A stretch of DNA of 64,000 nt, from contig JACRCQ010000009.1 of the NCBI GenBank assembly GCA_016218915.1, positions 186,001 through 250,000 of the forward strand. Reading direction: 5' to 3'. The notes beneath the pieces were generated by a model, which did no database searches, was not told where the DNA came from, and saw only the letters and a list, made by a program, of their open reading frames with translations. This document shows positions 47,727 to 56,175 of the stretch, piece by piece. The position numbers and the translations under genes were made by a program. How positions within the stretch are numbered: position 1 is the first letter of the stretch; the number at the start of each line of letters is the position of its first letter. This DNA is from Deltaproteobacteria bacterium. Lineage in GTDB: Bacteria; Myxococcota_A; Polyangia; Polyangiales; Polyangiaceae.

Positions 47727-48554
47727 TCAATACTGATTCAAGCATCCCGCCTGGTTCGTGGACAGGGTAGACGAGATCGTGCTTCCGGTCACCTGCCACG
47801 TCAGGGTGACTTGCAGCGCGGGCACGGTATTGTTGTTCGATGCAGGGCAGTAACCGCAAGGCGTGTCTGTGCCGGCAGCAGCACCTGGCTGCGCCTTGTA
47901 GAGGACCGCATCGGACTTGCCAGGCAAGACCTGCCCTGCAGGCATCGAGTTTGCCGTGCTCCACTGCAGGTTCAGGGTCTGGCTCATGCTCTTGCCGCTG
48001 TTCGACAGTGTCGCGACCGCATCCTGCAACGTGAAAGTCTGGGTCGATCCGGTGGGATTGTAGAAGTCGACGTAGACCAGTCCGCCTATCTGCTCGGCGG
48101 TGCTCTTGGAACAGTCGACAAACAGCCCTAGACCATCAACGATGGCTGTCAACGTCGAGGGGCCGGCATCAAGGGTTCCACCGGTGCCGGCCGTCCCACC
48201 ACTTCCGGCTGTCCCACCAGTGCCAGCGGTGCCGCCGGTTCCTGCGGAGCCGCCCTGGTTGGCCCCTGCGCCGCCCCCCTCGCTCGAACCTGCGCTGCCG
48301 CCCGTGGCTTCGCCTGCGCTGCCGCCCGTGGCTTCGGGCGCGTCCTTGCCGGCATCCTGCGATCCGGCCGCTGCACCCTTGCCAGCTTGCCCGCCGACGC
48401 TGGAACCGCCGCTCGCGCCTGCGCTACCTCCGGTGGCGGAGCCGCCAGCACCGGGCGCAGGAGTCCCCGGATCCTCGGATGTCGCGCAAGCCGCCAAGGA
48501 GAGGCCCAACAGCACGGACGCGATCCTGCCCCGATACTTCTCTACTGCTAGCAT
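47727..48554 (-). CDS. Gly/Ser/Ala-linker lipoprotein, ~275 aa
   Basis: No family is recognised. The ATG at 48554 follows GGAGGAAAGC. The lipoprotein signal ends LSLAAC. Residues ~25-125 are a low-complexity linker (GGSAG, GTGGTAG units). The remaining ~150 residues form a beta-rich domain with four Cys (VDCSK, PCGYC, AGC) that may be a small carbohydrate- or protein-binding sandwich. The palindromic motif lies ~206 bases upstream, shared with the divergent gene at 49011. Likely operon with the chelatase-like lipoprotein downstream. Confidence 0.8.
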   Translation of the reverse strand: MLAVEKYRGRIASVLLGLSLAACATSEDPGTPAPGAGGSATGGSAGASGGSSVGGQAGKGAAAGSQDAGKDAPEATGGSAGEATGGSAGSSEGGGAGANQGGSAGTGGTAGTGGTAGSGGTAGTGGTLDAGPSTLTAIVDGLGLFVDCSKSTAEQIGGLVYVDFYNPTGSTQTFTLQDAVATLSNSGKSMSQTLNLQWSTANSMPAGQVLPGKSDAVLYKAQPGAAAGTDTPCGYCPASNNNTVPALQVTLTWQVTGSTISSTLSTNQAGCLNQY

Positions 48555-48659
48555 GCTTTCCTCCGCCAATCGTCCACCCACCCTCCACAGGGCGCGCATG
48601 CGGTCCTCTGGGAATGGCGGGGACGCCCAAGCACGGGGCGTGCCATTTTGTGGAGCACA

Positions 48660-48677
48660 GGCACCTCCAAAGGTGCC
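48660..48677. promoter_or_regulatory. Hairpin in divergent intergenic region
   Basis: Perfect 7-bp inverted repeat GGCACCT-CCAA-AGGTGCC in the 5' leader between the 48554 start and the palindrome. It could be a leader structure or protein site. No T-run follows, so a terminator is unlikely. Confidence 0.4.
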
Positions 48678-48746
48678 GCTCCAGCTCGAATGCAGCCTGC
48701 GTTCTCAAGATTGCCAGAGACTCTTGAAGGGCTCGCACCGCTCGCG

Positions 48747-48773
48747 CCAGTGGGATCGAATCGATCCCACTGG
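48747..48773. promoter_or_regulatory. Palindromic motif copy e (best copy; divergent lipoprotein promoters)
   Basis: A perfect 27-base palindrome: left arm CCAGTGGGATCGA, one central A, right arm TCGATCCCACTGG. It sits in the 456-base gap between two divergent secreted-lipoprotein genes (starts 48554 and 49011). The symmetry suggests a dimeric DNA-binding regulator. The gap otherwise holds the hairpin at 48660 and an A-rich patch near 48815-48840, with no gene. Confidence 0.72.
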
Positions 48774-49010
48774 GCAATCCGGCTTCCCTGCGGAAACGTC
48801 GCACCGTGTGCCGAAAAAACCCTCTCGCCCCCAAAGAAAACCACGGTCTTTGTCGCAGTTTCTCGCGCATCCGCCGACGGCTTCGACCCGGCACGTGCCG
48901 TGCTCCCTGCTGCGATTCATCGTGGAGAGGTTGCTTGTCCTCGTCCGAGGCCGCAGGCCCCTTCACCGCGAAGATGTGATCGTGAGTTGCATGGACTTCG
49001 GAGGTCTCCC

Positions 49011-51224
49011 ATGATGGCAGGCAAAACGACGAGTCGACTCCGGGCTGGGCCGGCCGAGCTTGCCGTGATGGCTTCGGTGGTTCTGGCCGCCTGCGGAGGA
49101 GGCTCCGGCAGCCCGGATAGCCCAGCGCCCGCAGGGGACGCGTCGATGGGCGGATCGGCGGGGCAGGACGGGGGAGGCGGGAACGCAGGCGCAGTCCCGG
49201 ACGCGGGCGGCGACGCGACCAAGGATGTCTCCCCCGACCTCGGCAGCGGCGGAAGTGCGGGCAGCGCTGGCAGCGCCGGGGGCATGGGCGGCAGCGCCGG
49301 CTCCGCAGGCGCGGATGCTGGTTTCGTTCTGCCGCCTTCGGTCAGCTGCGATCCGCAGGGAGATGCATGCCAATCCCTGGCAGCCAGTCCGGACATTCAT
49401 GCATCCTTCCGGAAGGACTACTACCTGCCAGTCAACGAGTACAACGAGCCAACGCCTGTGCCGAAGGATGGCGGACGATTTCACATCGCAGCCTTGTCGA
49501 AAGTCTCCGGAGATGTCACCGGCGTCCTGCTCAACGGCCAGAACGTGGATCAGATGCTCGTCGAGCCCAAGATGGAGTGGTATCACGTCTGGCCGACCAC
49601 GCTGAAGGCCGGCGAGCCGGTCTGGTTTGCCTTCCATTCCCGGGATCCGGCGTGGGACAGCGCATCTTCCGGGCAGATCGAGATCCAGACGACCGCTGGC
49701 AAAGCGGTCGACGGCGCCTTTGCAGTCGAGTCCACGCCTGCTCCTCTGACCTATGTCACCACCACCGACGACTACAAGACGTTCTTGGTTTACGTTCGGA
49801 ACCAGGGAAGTACGGCGCAGGAGGTCACAGGACTGCTGCTCAACGGTCGCGATGTGCTGGCGGGTGGTGTTGCCTGCGTTCCCAACAAGCAGATCGCGCC
49901 CGGGGAATCGACAATGTTCACAATTCCGTTGTGTACGCCCGCGAAGCCGGGCGATCCGTGGACGGTCGTTGTGACCTATGCAAACGCGCCTGCTGCGGTC
50001 GGGGTCGGGCGTGTGATCAAGTCGCACTTCATGGTGGAGGCCTGGTCCGCAGGATCGGACTGTGCGTTCCCCGGGGCCACGGGTTCCACCTTTGCTGCGC
50101 ACGAGGCAGCGGGTTTTGATACGCAGTACATGTACTGGGGGAACAACGGGGCATGCGGCTACGATGGAGCTCAGATCGCCAACACCGTGGCGCCGTCCAT
50201 GGGGGACTTCTTCGTGCTCGTGGGCGACAACTTCCTTGGGCAGTCGAACCCGGAGACCGCCATCACCGACACGAGCGCAGTGGCAGGGTTCTTGACCGGA
50301 GACGAGTCGGACGGCCAGGTGTACGTGAACGGGGTTCCGCCAGCGGCCGAGAAAGCGGCGAATGCAAGACAGCTGTGGTCGATGTACCCGGACCTTCCGG
50401 TCTACAACGGGGGAAAGACCAACAAGAACGTCGGCTCCTTCGCCGGGATGACCGACATCCAGGGCATGGACTACTACGTCGCAGCGTGCGCGCCCCACAT
50501 CACGGCGTGGGGCACCCATCCTCCGCTGCGGGGGGCCTACGATTATCTCCGCAACATGCGCAACAACCACATGCCGTTACCGACGTGGATGTACGCCCAA
50601 GGGTTGCATGGGGGCTGGAACCGGGCGGTGCTGGGCATCGAGATTCACGTGCAGCCCGACCCACAGGAGATCCTCGTGCAGGCCATGAGCGTGGTGGCTG
50701 CAGGCGGCAAGGGCATGATGTGGTTCCAGACCTCCCAGCTCGAAGCCAAGCACAGCGCGCCGCGCTGGAACGCGATCTCGGCGATCAACTGGACCCTGCG
50801 CGGCGTCGGTCCCCTGCTGCGGGAAGGGGACCTGTCCGGCGCTGCGACCGTGGACGGCAAGGTGCTCGTGGAGGCGATCCGCGCGCGCAAAGCCATGGTA
50901 GTGCCGATCATCAACGTCGACTTCGCCAGCGCGCCGACCGATGTGGCGTGCGCGGCGGTGGCGACAGAGGCGATGGTGCCGCACTGGACCCTCAATAGCA
51001 TCGCGCCGACGGTGCGGGTGCAGGTGCCTGGGGATCTCGGGGTGGCGGACGTGTTCGAGGTTCTCGACGGTGCTGTGGTAGATTCGAGTGCACCGTGGGC
51101 TGTGGATCAGCGGGAGCTCCGGTTCGAGGGGGTTCCCTTGAGCAATGACACCCCCGTGCGGTTGATCGTGCTGGCATCGAGCAAGGACCTTCGAAGCGAG
51201 GTTGCTGCGGCCATGGCGCATTGA
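49011..51224 (+). CDS. Large secreted lipoprotein, TIM-barrel glycosidase-like
   Basis: A ~737-residue protein. The ATG at 49011 follows GGAGG. The lipobox is VVLAAC, and a GSAGSAG-type linker runs to about residue 100. Residues ~110-330 form a beta-sandwich-like region. From ~330 a segment with FLTGDESDG, DIQGMDYYVAACAPH, and PLPTWMYAQGLHGGW resembles the barrel of glycoside hydrolases, where acidic residues at strand ends act in catalysis. No named family was recognised, so glycosidase activity is only inferred. Divergent from the 275-residue lipoprotein; both share palindromic motif copy e. Confidence 0.8.
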   Translation: MMAGKTTSRLRAGPAELAVMASVVLAACGGGSGSPDSPAPAGDASMGGSAGQDGGGGNAGAVPDAGGDATKDVSPDLGSGGSAGSAGSAGGMGGSAGSAGADAGFVLPPSVSCDPQGDACQSLAASPDIHASFRKDYYLPVNEYNEPTPVPKDGGRFHIAALSKVSGDVTGVLLNGQNVDQMLVEPKMEWYHVWPTTLKAGEPVWFAFHSRDPAWDSASSGQIEIQTTAGKAVDGAFAVESTPAPLTYVTTTDDYKTFLVYVRNQGSTAQEVTGLLLNGRDVLAGGVACVPNKQIAPGESTMFTIPLCTPAKPGDPWTVVVTYANAPAAVGVGRVIKSHFMVEAWSAGSDCAFPGATGSTFAAHEAAGFDTQYMYWGNNGACGYDGAQIANTVAPSMGDFFVLVGDNFLGQSNPETAITDTSAVAGFLTGDESDGQVYVNGVPPAAEKAANARQLWSMYPDLPVYNGGKTNKNVGSFAGMTDIQGMDYYVAACAPHITAWGTHPPLRGAYDYLRNMRNNHMPLPTWMYAQGLHGGWNRAVLGIEIHVQPDPQEILVQAMSVVAAGGKGMMWFQTSQLEAKHSAPRWNAISAINWTLRGVGPLLREGDLSGAATVDGKVLVEAIRARKAMVVPIINVDFASAPTDVACAAVATEAMVPHWTLNSIAPTVRVQVPGDLGVADVFEVLDGAVVDSSAPWAVDQRELRFEGVPLSNDTPVRLIVLASSKDLRSEVAAAMAH

Positions 51225-51260
51225 GGCTTGTCAACTGCGTTTCCTATTTCCGCCACCGGA

Positions 51261-51720
51261 TCATGGGTTGGGCTGAACCTGCGCCGCACTCCAGGTTGGC
51301 GACGAGGTGTCCACGACCAGCAGCCGGAACGCAGCATGGTCCTTGGAGGGCTGGAGGCTTCCCGCGGCGATCGCAAAGGCGCGCTGGCCGCCCTTTGGCG
51401 TGAGGTCAAAGGAAACGATGGGCGAGGTCGCGCCGGCCGGTCCGATGCCTGCGGTGACGACGCCGGGCTGCAGCGCGAGGCCGTCGGAGGACGTGGAGTC
51501 GGAGAAGGCAAGGCCTTCTGCGATGATCGCTGCCACTTCATCATCGAGAGCACGCCGACGTCCACCGTCGGTGCGTCGGGCGACGCATGCACGAGGCGCA
51601 AGCGTGAATGCTCCTTGTCGCCAAGGGCGAAGCCGTCCTCGAACGCGAGAACGCCCCGGACCAGAGCCCGCGAACACCCCGGTCGCGTGCGGACAGGCAG
51701 CGCCGCGCGGTGTGCGGCGC
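51261..51720 (-). pseudogene. Frameshifted remnant of a DUF4397-type protein
   Basis: Two reading frames together resemble a DUF4397 protein. The upstream part (about 51549-51660) reads RLRLVHASPDAPTVDVGVL, the hallmark of the family. The continuation is in another frame (GLALQPGVVTAGIGP; AAFRLLVVD) and ends at 51261. The shift lies near 51545-51565. There is no start or signal peptide; the 5' end runs into the 3' end of the transglutaminase-like gene. It is either a decayed gene or a sequencing error; the missing 5' end favours decay. Confidence 0.6.
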
Positions 51721-51726
51721 TTTCGA

Positions 51727-53589
51727 TCAACCCGGATTCGCGAACTTCCCCCACTGCGCGCCGAAATCCGTGCCAGCTCCGAGCTTGGGAGAGAAGGACG
51801 CATCCCAGCTCGGCTTGGAGTAGGCATTGGCGATACCGGGGTACTTCTTCTTCAGCAACGCGACGTCGACACCCGCTTTCACGTCGCTCTCAAAGGACGT
51901 CCGCATCGTTTCAGGCACGCCGTAGGACAGGACCGTTCCCACGAAGAACCGGAACACGCTCCCATCGAGCGCACCTTTGAGCATGGTGCTCGGCTTTCCC
52001 TCAAAGGCCGCATCGAGGATCTGGTTCTTGGGGTACGCGAAGTAGTCTGGGAGCGGGTCCGAATCCTTGACAGGCAATCCGGCCACCTTTGCGGCCAGAT
52101 GGTGTGCCATGTATCCGACCACGGCCTTGCCATCCGGGTTCAACACGAAGTACATGTTCCAGTCCGCGACCTCGATTCCCGGCGCACCCTCGTGCGCATC
52201 GTCGATCTCGGCGCCCCAGTACGCGCGAATCTGGACGAGCTTGACCTTCGGGCTCGCCGGTAGGGCTTCGGTGTTCTTCGTGTCGGTCTTCGCATACGCG
52301 AAGATCGCATCCGCCACGGATGGTGGTGGCGTGGATACCTTCATGTCCGCAGCGATGATGGGTTGGTTCCAGACCTCCGACGAGCCCTTCTCGACGTCGT
52401 TGAACATGTCCGCGCGCAGCCCCAGACCGCTCGTCATGACCCACTGGGTGACGCCCAGCAGGATGTCCCTGGGCGTGACGAAGGGATCCACGAGCTCCGT
52501 GTCCGCCACGCTGAGCTGGTCCGAGACTGCCATCATCCAGTTGCCCAGATCGGCCCGACTCAGCCACTGTCCGAAGATCCAGACACCCCGCTTGGAGGCG
52601 ATCCCGTCGACGTCCACCAGCGCATTGATTCGCTCGTCGAGCGCTCCGTAGGACCAGGCGTGACAGAGCCCTTCCCAGTACTGCGCGTGGGAGTCGTAGA
52701 ACCGCTTCTGCGCTCGGTAGTCGAAACCGAACTGCCCGAGCTGCAGACCCGCTGTGCCGGCAGCCAAGTCCAGGGCGACAGCAGGGCTCTGGTTTCGCAG
52801 CCGCTGCGTCTCATCGGCGCTGTCGACCGGCAGGTGCGCCGGCGCCTTGGAGCCGTGCGGGAAACGGAGGATGCCGTCCGCCTTCTTGGCGTAGCCACGG
52901 CTGTAGCTCGACGAGTTGATGCTGCCAGAGAGGGTCCCGTCACCCACCAGGTAGATGCTGTCATCGAGCACAGAGCTGGCCTGGGTACCGGTCTTCAGCT
53001 TGTACACCTGGTTTTCGGCAGGAACGAAGCTCGGTGGCGTCCCCTTCTGGAACCCTTCGAGAATCTGCTTGGACTTGCCGTCGAACTTGGTCTTCGGATC
53101 AGCGATGACTTTCCCGAGGAACGCGGATACCGCGGCCTTGTGCTCGGCCGACCCGCGAACGAATGCGCCCATCCGCTGAGCATCGACTTCGCTCAGGAGG
53201 CCGTCTGCACGCACGGCTTCCCGGTACAGGCGATAGACCGCTGCACCTGCGGGTGAGAGATTGCAGATGTTCCCGGCGTCCTCGCACGAGACCGCGTCGT
53301 CACTGCCCGAAGGAGGAGCGGAACCCTTGCACACCGGCTCGTAGTCGGTGCAGCAATCGCCATATCCTTTGCACCCGTCATCGCAATAGCAACTTCCCGA
53401 CCCCTTCTTCCCGCAGAAGTCGCCGGACGAGCCTGCCTTGCAGCTTCCTGTGGCATCGGCCTTGCCAAGGGGACCGCGAGGCCCCTCCTGCTGCGTCGAA
53501 TCGGTTGCGGTGGTGTCAGGTGCGTCGCCGCAGGCAGCAGAAAGAAGAGCGGCGATCGAAGCGAAGAAGAGACAAGACCGTGCGCGCAT
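51727..53589 (-). CDS. Somatomedin-B and transglutaminase-elicitor-type lipoprotein
   Basis: A 620-residue secreted protein with lipobox LLSAAC. Residues ~48-88 are a canonical eight-Cys somatomedin-B domain (CYCDDGCKGYGDCC). The C-terminal ~450 residues resemble the oomycete transglutaminase-elicitor (GP42) family: a catalytic-type Cys-His in YWEGLCHAWS (about C309) and VWNQP at 406-410. VWNQP matches the start of the Pep-13 elicitor motif, VWNQPVRGFKVYE. Known members cross-link proteins through glutamine. Both domains are eukaryotic-like and unusual in bacteria. It has its own diverged palindromic motif ~190 bases upstream. A DUF4397 remnant lies just downstream. Confidence 0.82.
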   Translation of the reverse strand: MRARSCLFFASIAALLSAACGDAPDTTATDSTQQEGPRGPLGKADATGSCKAGSSGDFCGKKGSGSCYCDDGCKGYGDCCTDYEPVCKGSAPPSGSDDAVSCEDAGNICNLSPAGAAVYRLYREAVRADGLLSEVDAQRMGAFVRGSAEHKAAVSAFLGKVIADPKTKFDGKSKQILEGFQKGTPPSFVPAENQVYKLKTGTQASSVLDDSIYLVGDGTLSGSINSSSYSRGYAKKADGILRFPHGSKAPAHLPVDSADETQRLRNQSPAVALDLAAGTAGLQLGQFGFDYRAQKRFYDSHAQYWEGLCHAWSYGALDERINALVDVDGIASKRGVWIFGQWLSRADLGNWMMAVSDQLSVADTELVDPFVTPRDILLGVTQWVMTSGLGLRADMFNDVEKGSSEVWNQPIIAADMKVSTPPPSVADAIFAYAKTDTKNTEALPASPKVKLVQIRAYWGAEIDDAHEGAPGIEVADWNMYFVLNPDGKAVVGYMAHHLAAKVAGLPVKDSDPLPDYFAYPKNQILDAAFEGKPSTMLKGALDGSVFRFFVGTVLSYGVPETMRTSFESDVKAGVDVALLKKKYPGIANAYSKPSWDASFSPKLGAGTDFGAQWGKFANPG

Positions 53590-53767
53590 GGTGTGTCCTC
53601 GTCCTGGTTGGTGGTGGGGCGGGGAGCCGGACCGTCACGTCTCCGTTCGCAACCCCGCTTGCCTGCCGCTATCCACGAAGCGTGCCACCCGTGGGAAGAA
53701 CGGGTGGAAGCGGCCCCGGCGCTCAGGACGATCCAGCAAGGAGTGGGCGGACGTACCCGCCCGCGCT

Positions 53768-53794
53768 CGTTGAGATCAGTTCAATCTCACTGAG
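53768..53794. promoter_or_regulatory. Palindromic motif copy f (transglutaminase-like gene promoter)
   Basis: A diverged copy with paired changes: TGAGAT in the left arm matches ATCTCA in the right arm, so symmetry is kept while the sequence differs from GGGAT/ATCCC. It matches the best copy at about 18 of 27 positions. The centre is ~190 bases upstream of the start at 53589. Confidence 0.5.
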
Positions 53795-53855
53795 ATCGAT
53801 CCATGCCCCCGGGCGGTGACCTGAGTTGGCTCCGGTCGGTGCGGCATCGTTGCGT

Positions 53856-56051
53856 CTACATCCCAGCCCGCCGGGCGGACTCCTCGAGCGCTGCAATCCC
53901 GCTCCGTGCATTGGCGGCAGCCGCGAGCAGGCGCTCGCCATCGACGGCGAAGTCGCGGTCCCAGGCGAGCACCTTCGGAGTCATCCACCTGTGCCAGAGC
54001 GCAGGGATCATCGCGACCATGATCGTGGTCAGGTATCCGTTGATCATCATGGGTGCGTTGGGAAGCGGCTTGAGATCCTGGTAGGGCACTTCACCCTGCG
54101 CATGGTGATGGGAGTGGCGCGTCAGGTTGAACATGGTCCACGAGCTGATACGCCGGTTGGTGTTCCAGGAGTGGCGGGGCTGCACGGGCGTCGCCGGGTC
54201 CCGCACAATACCGTAGTGCTCCATGTAGTTGACGATCTCCAGCAGGGACTTGCCCCAGATCGCGCACGCCGTGAAGAACAGGGTTGCGCGCCAGCCCCCC
54301 ATGGCCCAGGCGCCCGCTGCCAGCGCCACGCTCATCAGGTGGCCCCGAATCACCGCATTGCGCCAGGGCCCGAGGTGCTTCTTGCGAAGCCTCTCGGCTT
54401 CGATGTGCCACGCACTGACGTTTCCCTTGAGGGTCGACGCCAGGATGTGGACGTACACGTTGCGTCCTCGTGGCGCCGTTGCAGGATCCTGCGTGGTCGA
54501 AACATACCTGTGGTGGCCGTACACGTGCTCGATCGCGAAAGTCGTGTCGAAGCTGAAGGCCAGCAGCCACCGGCCGATCGACATCGAGATCGGATCCCAG
54601 GTGCGGTGCGTCAGCTCGTGCGCTGGGATGGTGCCGACCATTCCGATCATCAGCCCGGTCAGAATCCAGGCTGAAACATGTCCTCCCGGCCCGGTCGCCT
54701 CGCGCGCGGCGATCAAGTCATATCCCGTCCAGCCGGACAGCCACGCACCGAAGCCCAGCGGATCTCCTTCACACACGCTCCACACGGCGGAGAAGACCGT
54801 CAGCGAAAGCAGCGGCAGCGCCAGCCACAGCTGCGCGGTGAGGATGCCGGGAAACCTGAACTTCGGTGTGGACGTGTCGTCGCCGCAGATGGCGTCCCCT
54901 GCCACGTAGAGCGTCAGCACCGTAAGCAACCCCGCGGTCGTGAGGCGCCCCCCTGCGAGCAATGCCGCTATGGCAAACAGCCCCACCGCGTGGAAGCCGA
55001 AGAATTTTGCGTAGTGCAGGGCATTCCAGGCAGACGGCTTCGGCTCGTGCGCGCCAACGGCGACGTCGTGCTGCGTGCTGAATCGATCGAACAGGATGTG
55101 CTCGCGTGCGACGCCATGCTCTCGCAGCCGGGCCACCGCGCTGTCAACCATGGCCGGAGGACCGCACAGGTAGCCGTGCGCTCCGGGCTGCAGATGCTCT
55201 GCGATGTGCTCTGTGACCAGGCCGCGCGCTCCGGTCCACTCCGCGTCGTCCTCGGCCGCCGACAGCACCGGAACGAACCGGAAGGGCCCCTTCCAGCTCC
55301 TCGCGACCTCTTCGATCTCGCCCAGCGCGTACAGGTCCTTCTGCTCACGCGCTCCGAAAAGCAGCGTCGTCGGGCGCGACTCGCCTGCTGCTGCCGCTTC
55401 CCGCAGCATGGCCAGGATCGGCGCAAGACCGCTGCCGCCCGCGATCAGAAGCAAGGGTGCATCGCCCGGGCGCAGCCAGAAGTCCCCAGACGGGCCCTGG
55501 AGGGTCACCCGGTCTCCCACCACGTCGTGATCGTTGATCCGGCCCGACAGCCTGCCCCCAGGCGCCTTGCGAACGAAGAACGAAACCCGGCGATCCTCCC
55601 GCGGCGGGGTGGCAAACGAGTAGCTTCGTGCAACCCCTTGCAGGGACTCGAGGCTGAGGTTCGCGAATTGTCCGGCACGGTACGGCATCGGCTCGTCGAG
55701 CAGAACGCTCAGCCGCGTGATGTCGTGCGTGAGCTTCTCCTGCCCCGTCACACGCCCGGTCACGATGCTGCGTGCAGCTTGCGGGCCGAGGTCGACCTCG
55801 ATGCGGACATCCGACCTGGGCACGCTCTGGCAGGCGAGGATGTAGCCTTCTTCGATCTCGCGGCCGGACAGGAGGTAGCCGGTCTCGGTGAGCTCTCTCA
55901 CCTTGCCTTGGGCCAGCCTGCACTTGCAGGTGGCGCACCCGCCCACCCGGCAGCTGTGCGGAAAGTTGATGCCCTGGCGCAGCGCTGCCTGCAGGAGCGT
56001 CTCTCGACGCTCTACCTGGATCGGCTTGCCGTTGATGTGGGCGGTAACCAT
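53856..56051 (-). CDS. AlkB-type membrane hydroxylase fused to ferredoxin and ferredoxin reductase
   Basis: A 731-residue self-sufficient hydroxylase. Residues ~1-90 are a plant-type 2Fe-2S ferredoxin (Cys 34, 39, 42, 74). Residues ~95-330 are an FAD/NAD reductase (RSYSFATPP; GGSGLAPILAML; GYLCGPPAMV). From ~355 comes an alkane-monooxygenase-like di-iron membrane domain with the AlkB His boxes HELTHR, EHVYGHHRY, NYMEHYG and RHSHHHAQG. It likely hydroxylates medium-chain alkanes, fatty acyl or similar lipophilic compounds, with electrons passed from NAD(P)H within one chain. Divergent from the small lipoprotein at 56176. Confidence 0.92.
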   Translation of the reverse strand: MVTAHINGKPIQVERRETLLQAALRQGINFPHSCRVGGCATCKCRLAQGKVRELTETGYLLSGREIEEGYILACQSVPRSDVRIEVDLGPQAARSIVTGRVTGQEKLTHDITRLSVLLDEPMPYRAGQFANLSLESLQGVARSYSFATPPREDRRVSFFVRKAPGGRLSGRINDHDVVGDRVTLQGPSGDFWLRPGDAPLLLIAGGSGLAPILAMLREAAAAGESRPTTLLFGAREQKDLYALGEIEEVARSWKGPFRFVPVLSAAEDDAEWTGARGLVTEHIAEHLQPGAHGYLCGPPAMVDSAVARLREHGVAREHILFDRFSTQHDVAVGAHEPKPSAWNALHYAKFFGFHAVGLFAIAALLAGGRLTTAGLLTVLTLYVAGDAICGDDTSTPKFRFPGILTAQLWLALPLLSLTVFSAVWSVCEGDPLGFGAWLSGWTGYDLIAAREATGPGGHVSAWILTGLMIGMVGTIPAHELTHRTWDPISMSIGRWLLAFSFDTTFAIEHVYGHHRYVSTTQDPATAPRGRNVYVHILASTLKGNVSAWHIEAERLRKKHLGPWRNAVIRGHLMSVALAAGAWAMGGWRATLFFTACAIWGKSLLEIVNYMEHYGIVRDPATPVQPRHSWNTNRRISSWTMFNLTRHSHHHAQGEVPYQDLKPLPNAPMMINGYLTTIMVAMIPALWHRWMTPKVLAWDRDFAVDGERLLAAAANARSGIAALEESARRAGM

Positions 56052-56175
56052 GGTGCCCGTCCATCTGGAGCAGGTCCAGCAGGGAGCGCAAGCCCTCAGC
56101 GCTGGCGACGTCGCTGACTACCGCCCCGCCTGGGTGTACATTGGGGTTCGGTCGATGGCTCGTCTCGGAAGCGTG

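Noticed and set aside
51228..51980. Plus-strand frames over the DUF4397 remnant and the 3' end of the transglutaminase-like gene
   Set aside because: No domain and poor codon pattern; they are shadows of minus-strand coding sequence.
54589..54605. A GATCGGATCCCA match to the palindrome inside the AlkB fusion gene
   Set aside because: It is in coding sequence, lacks the left arm and is explained by codons.
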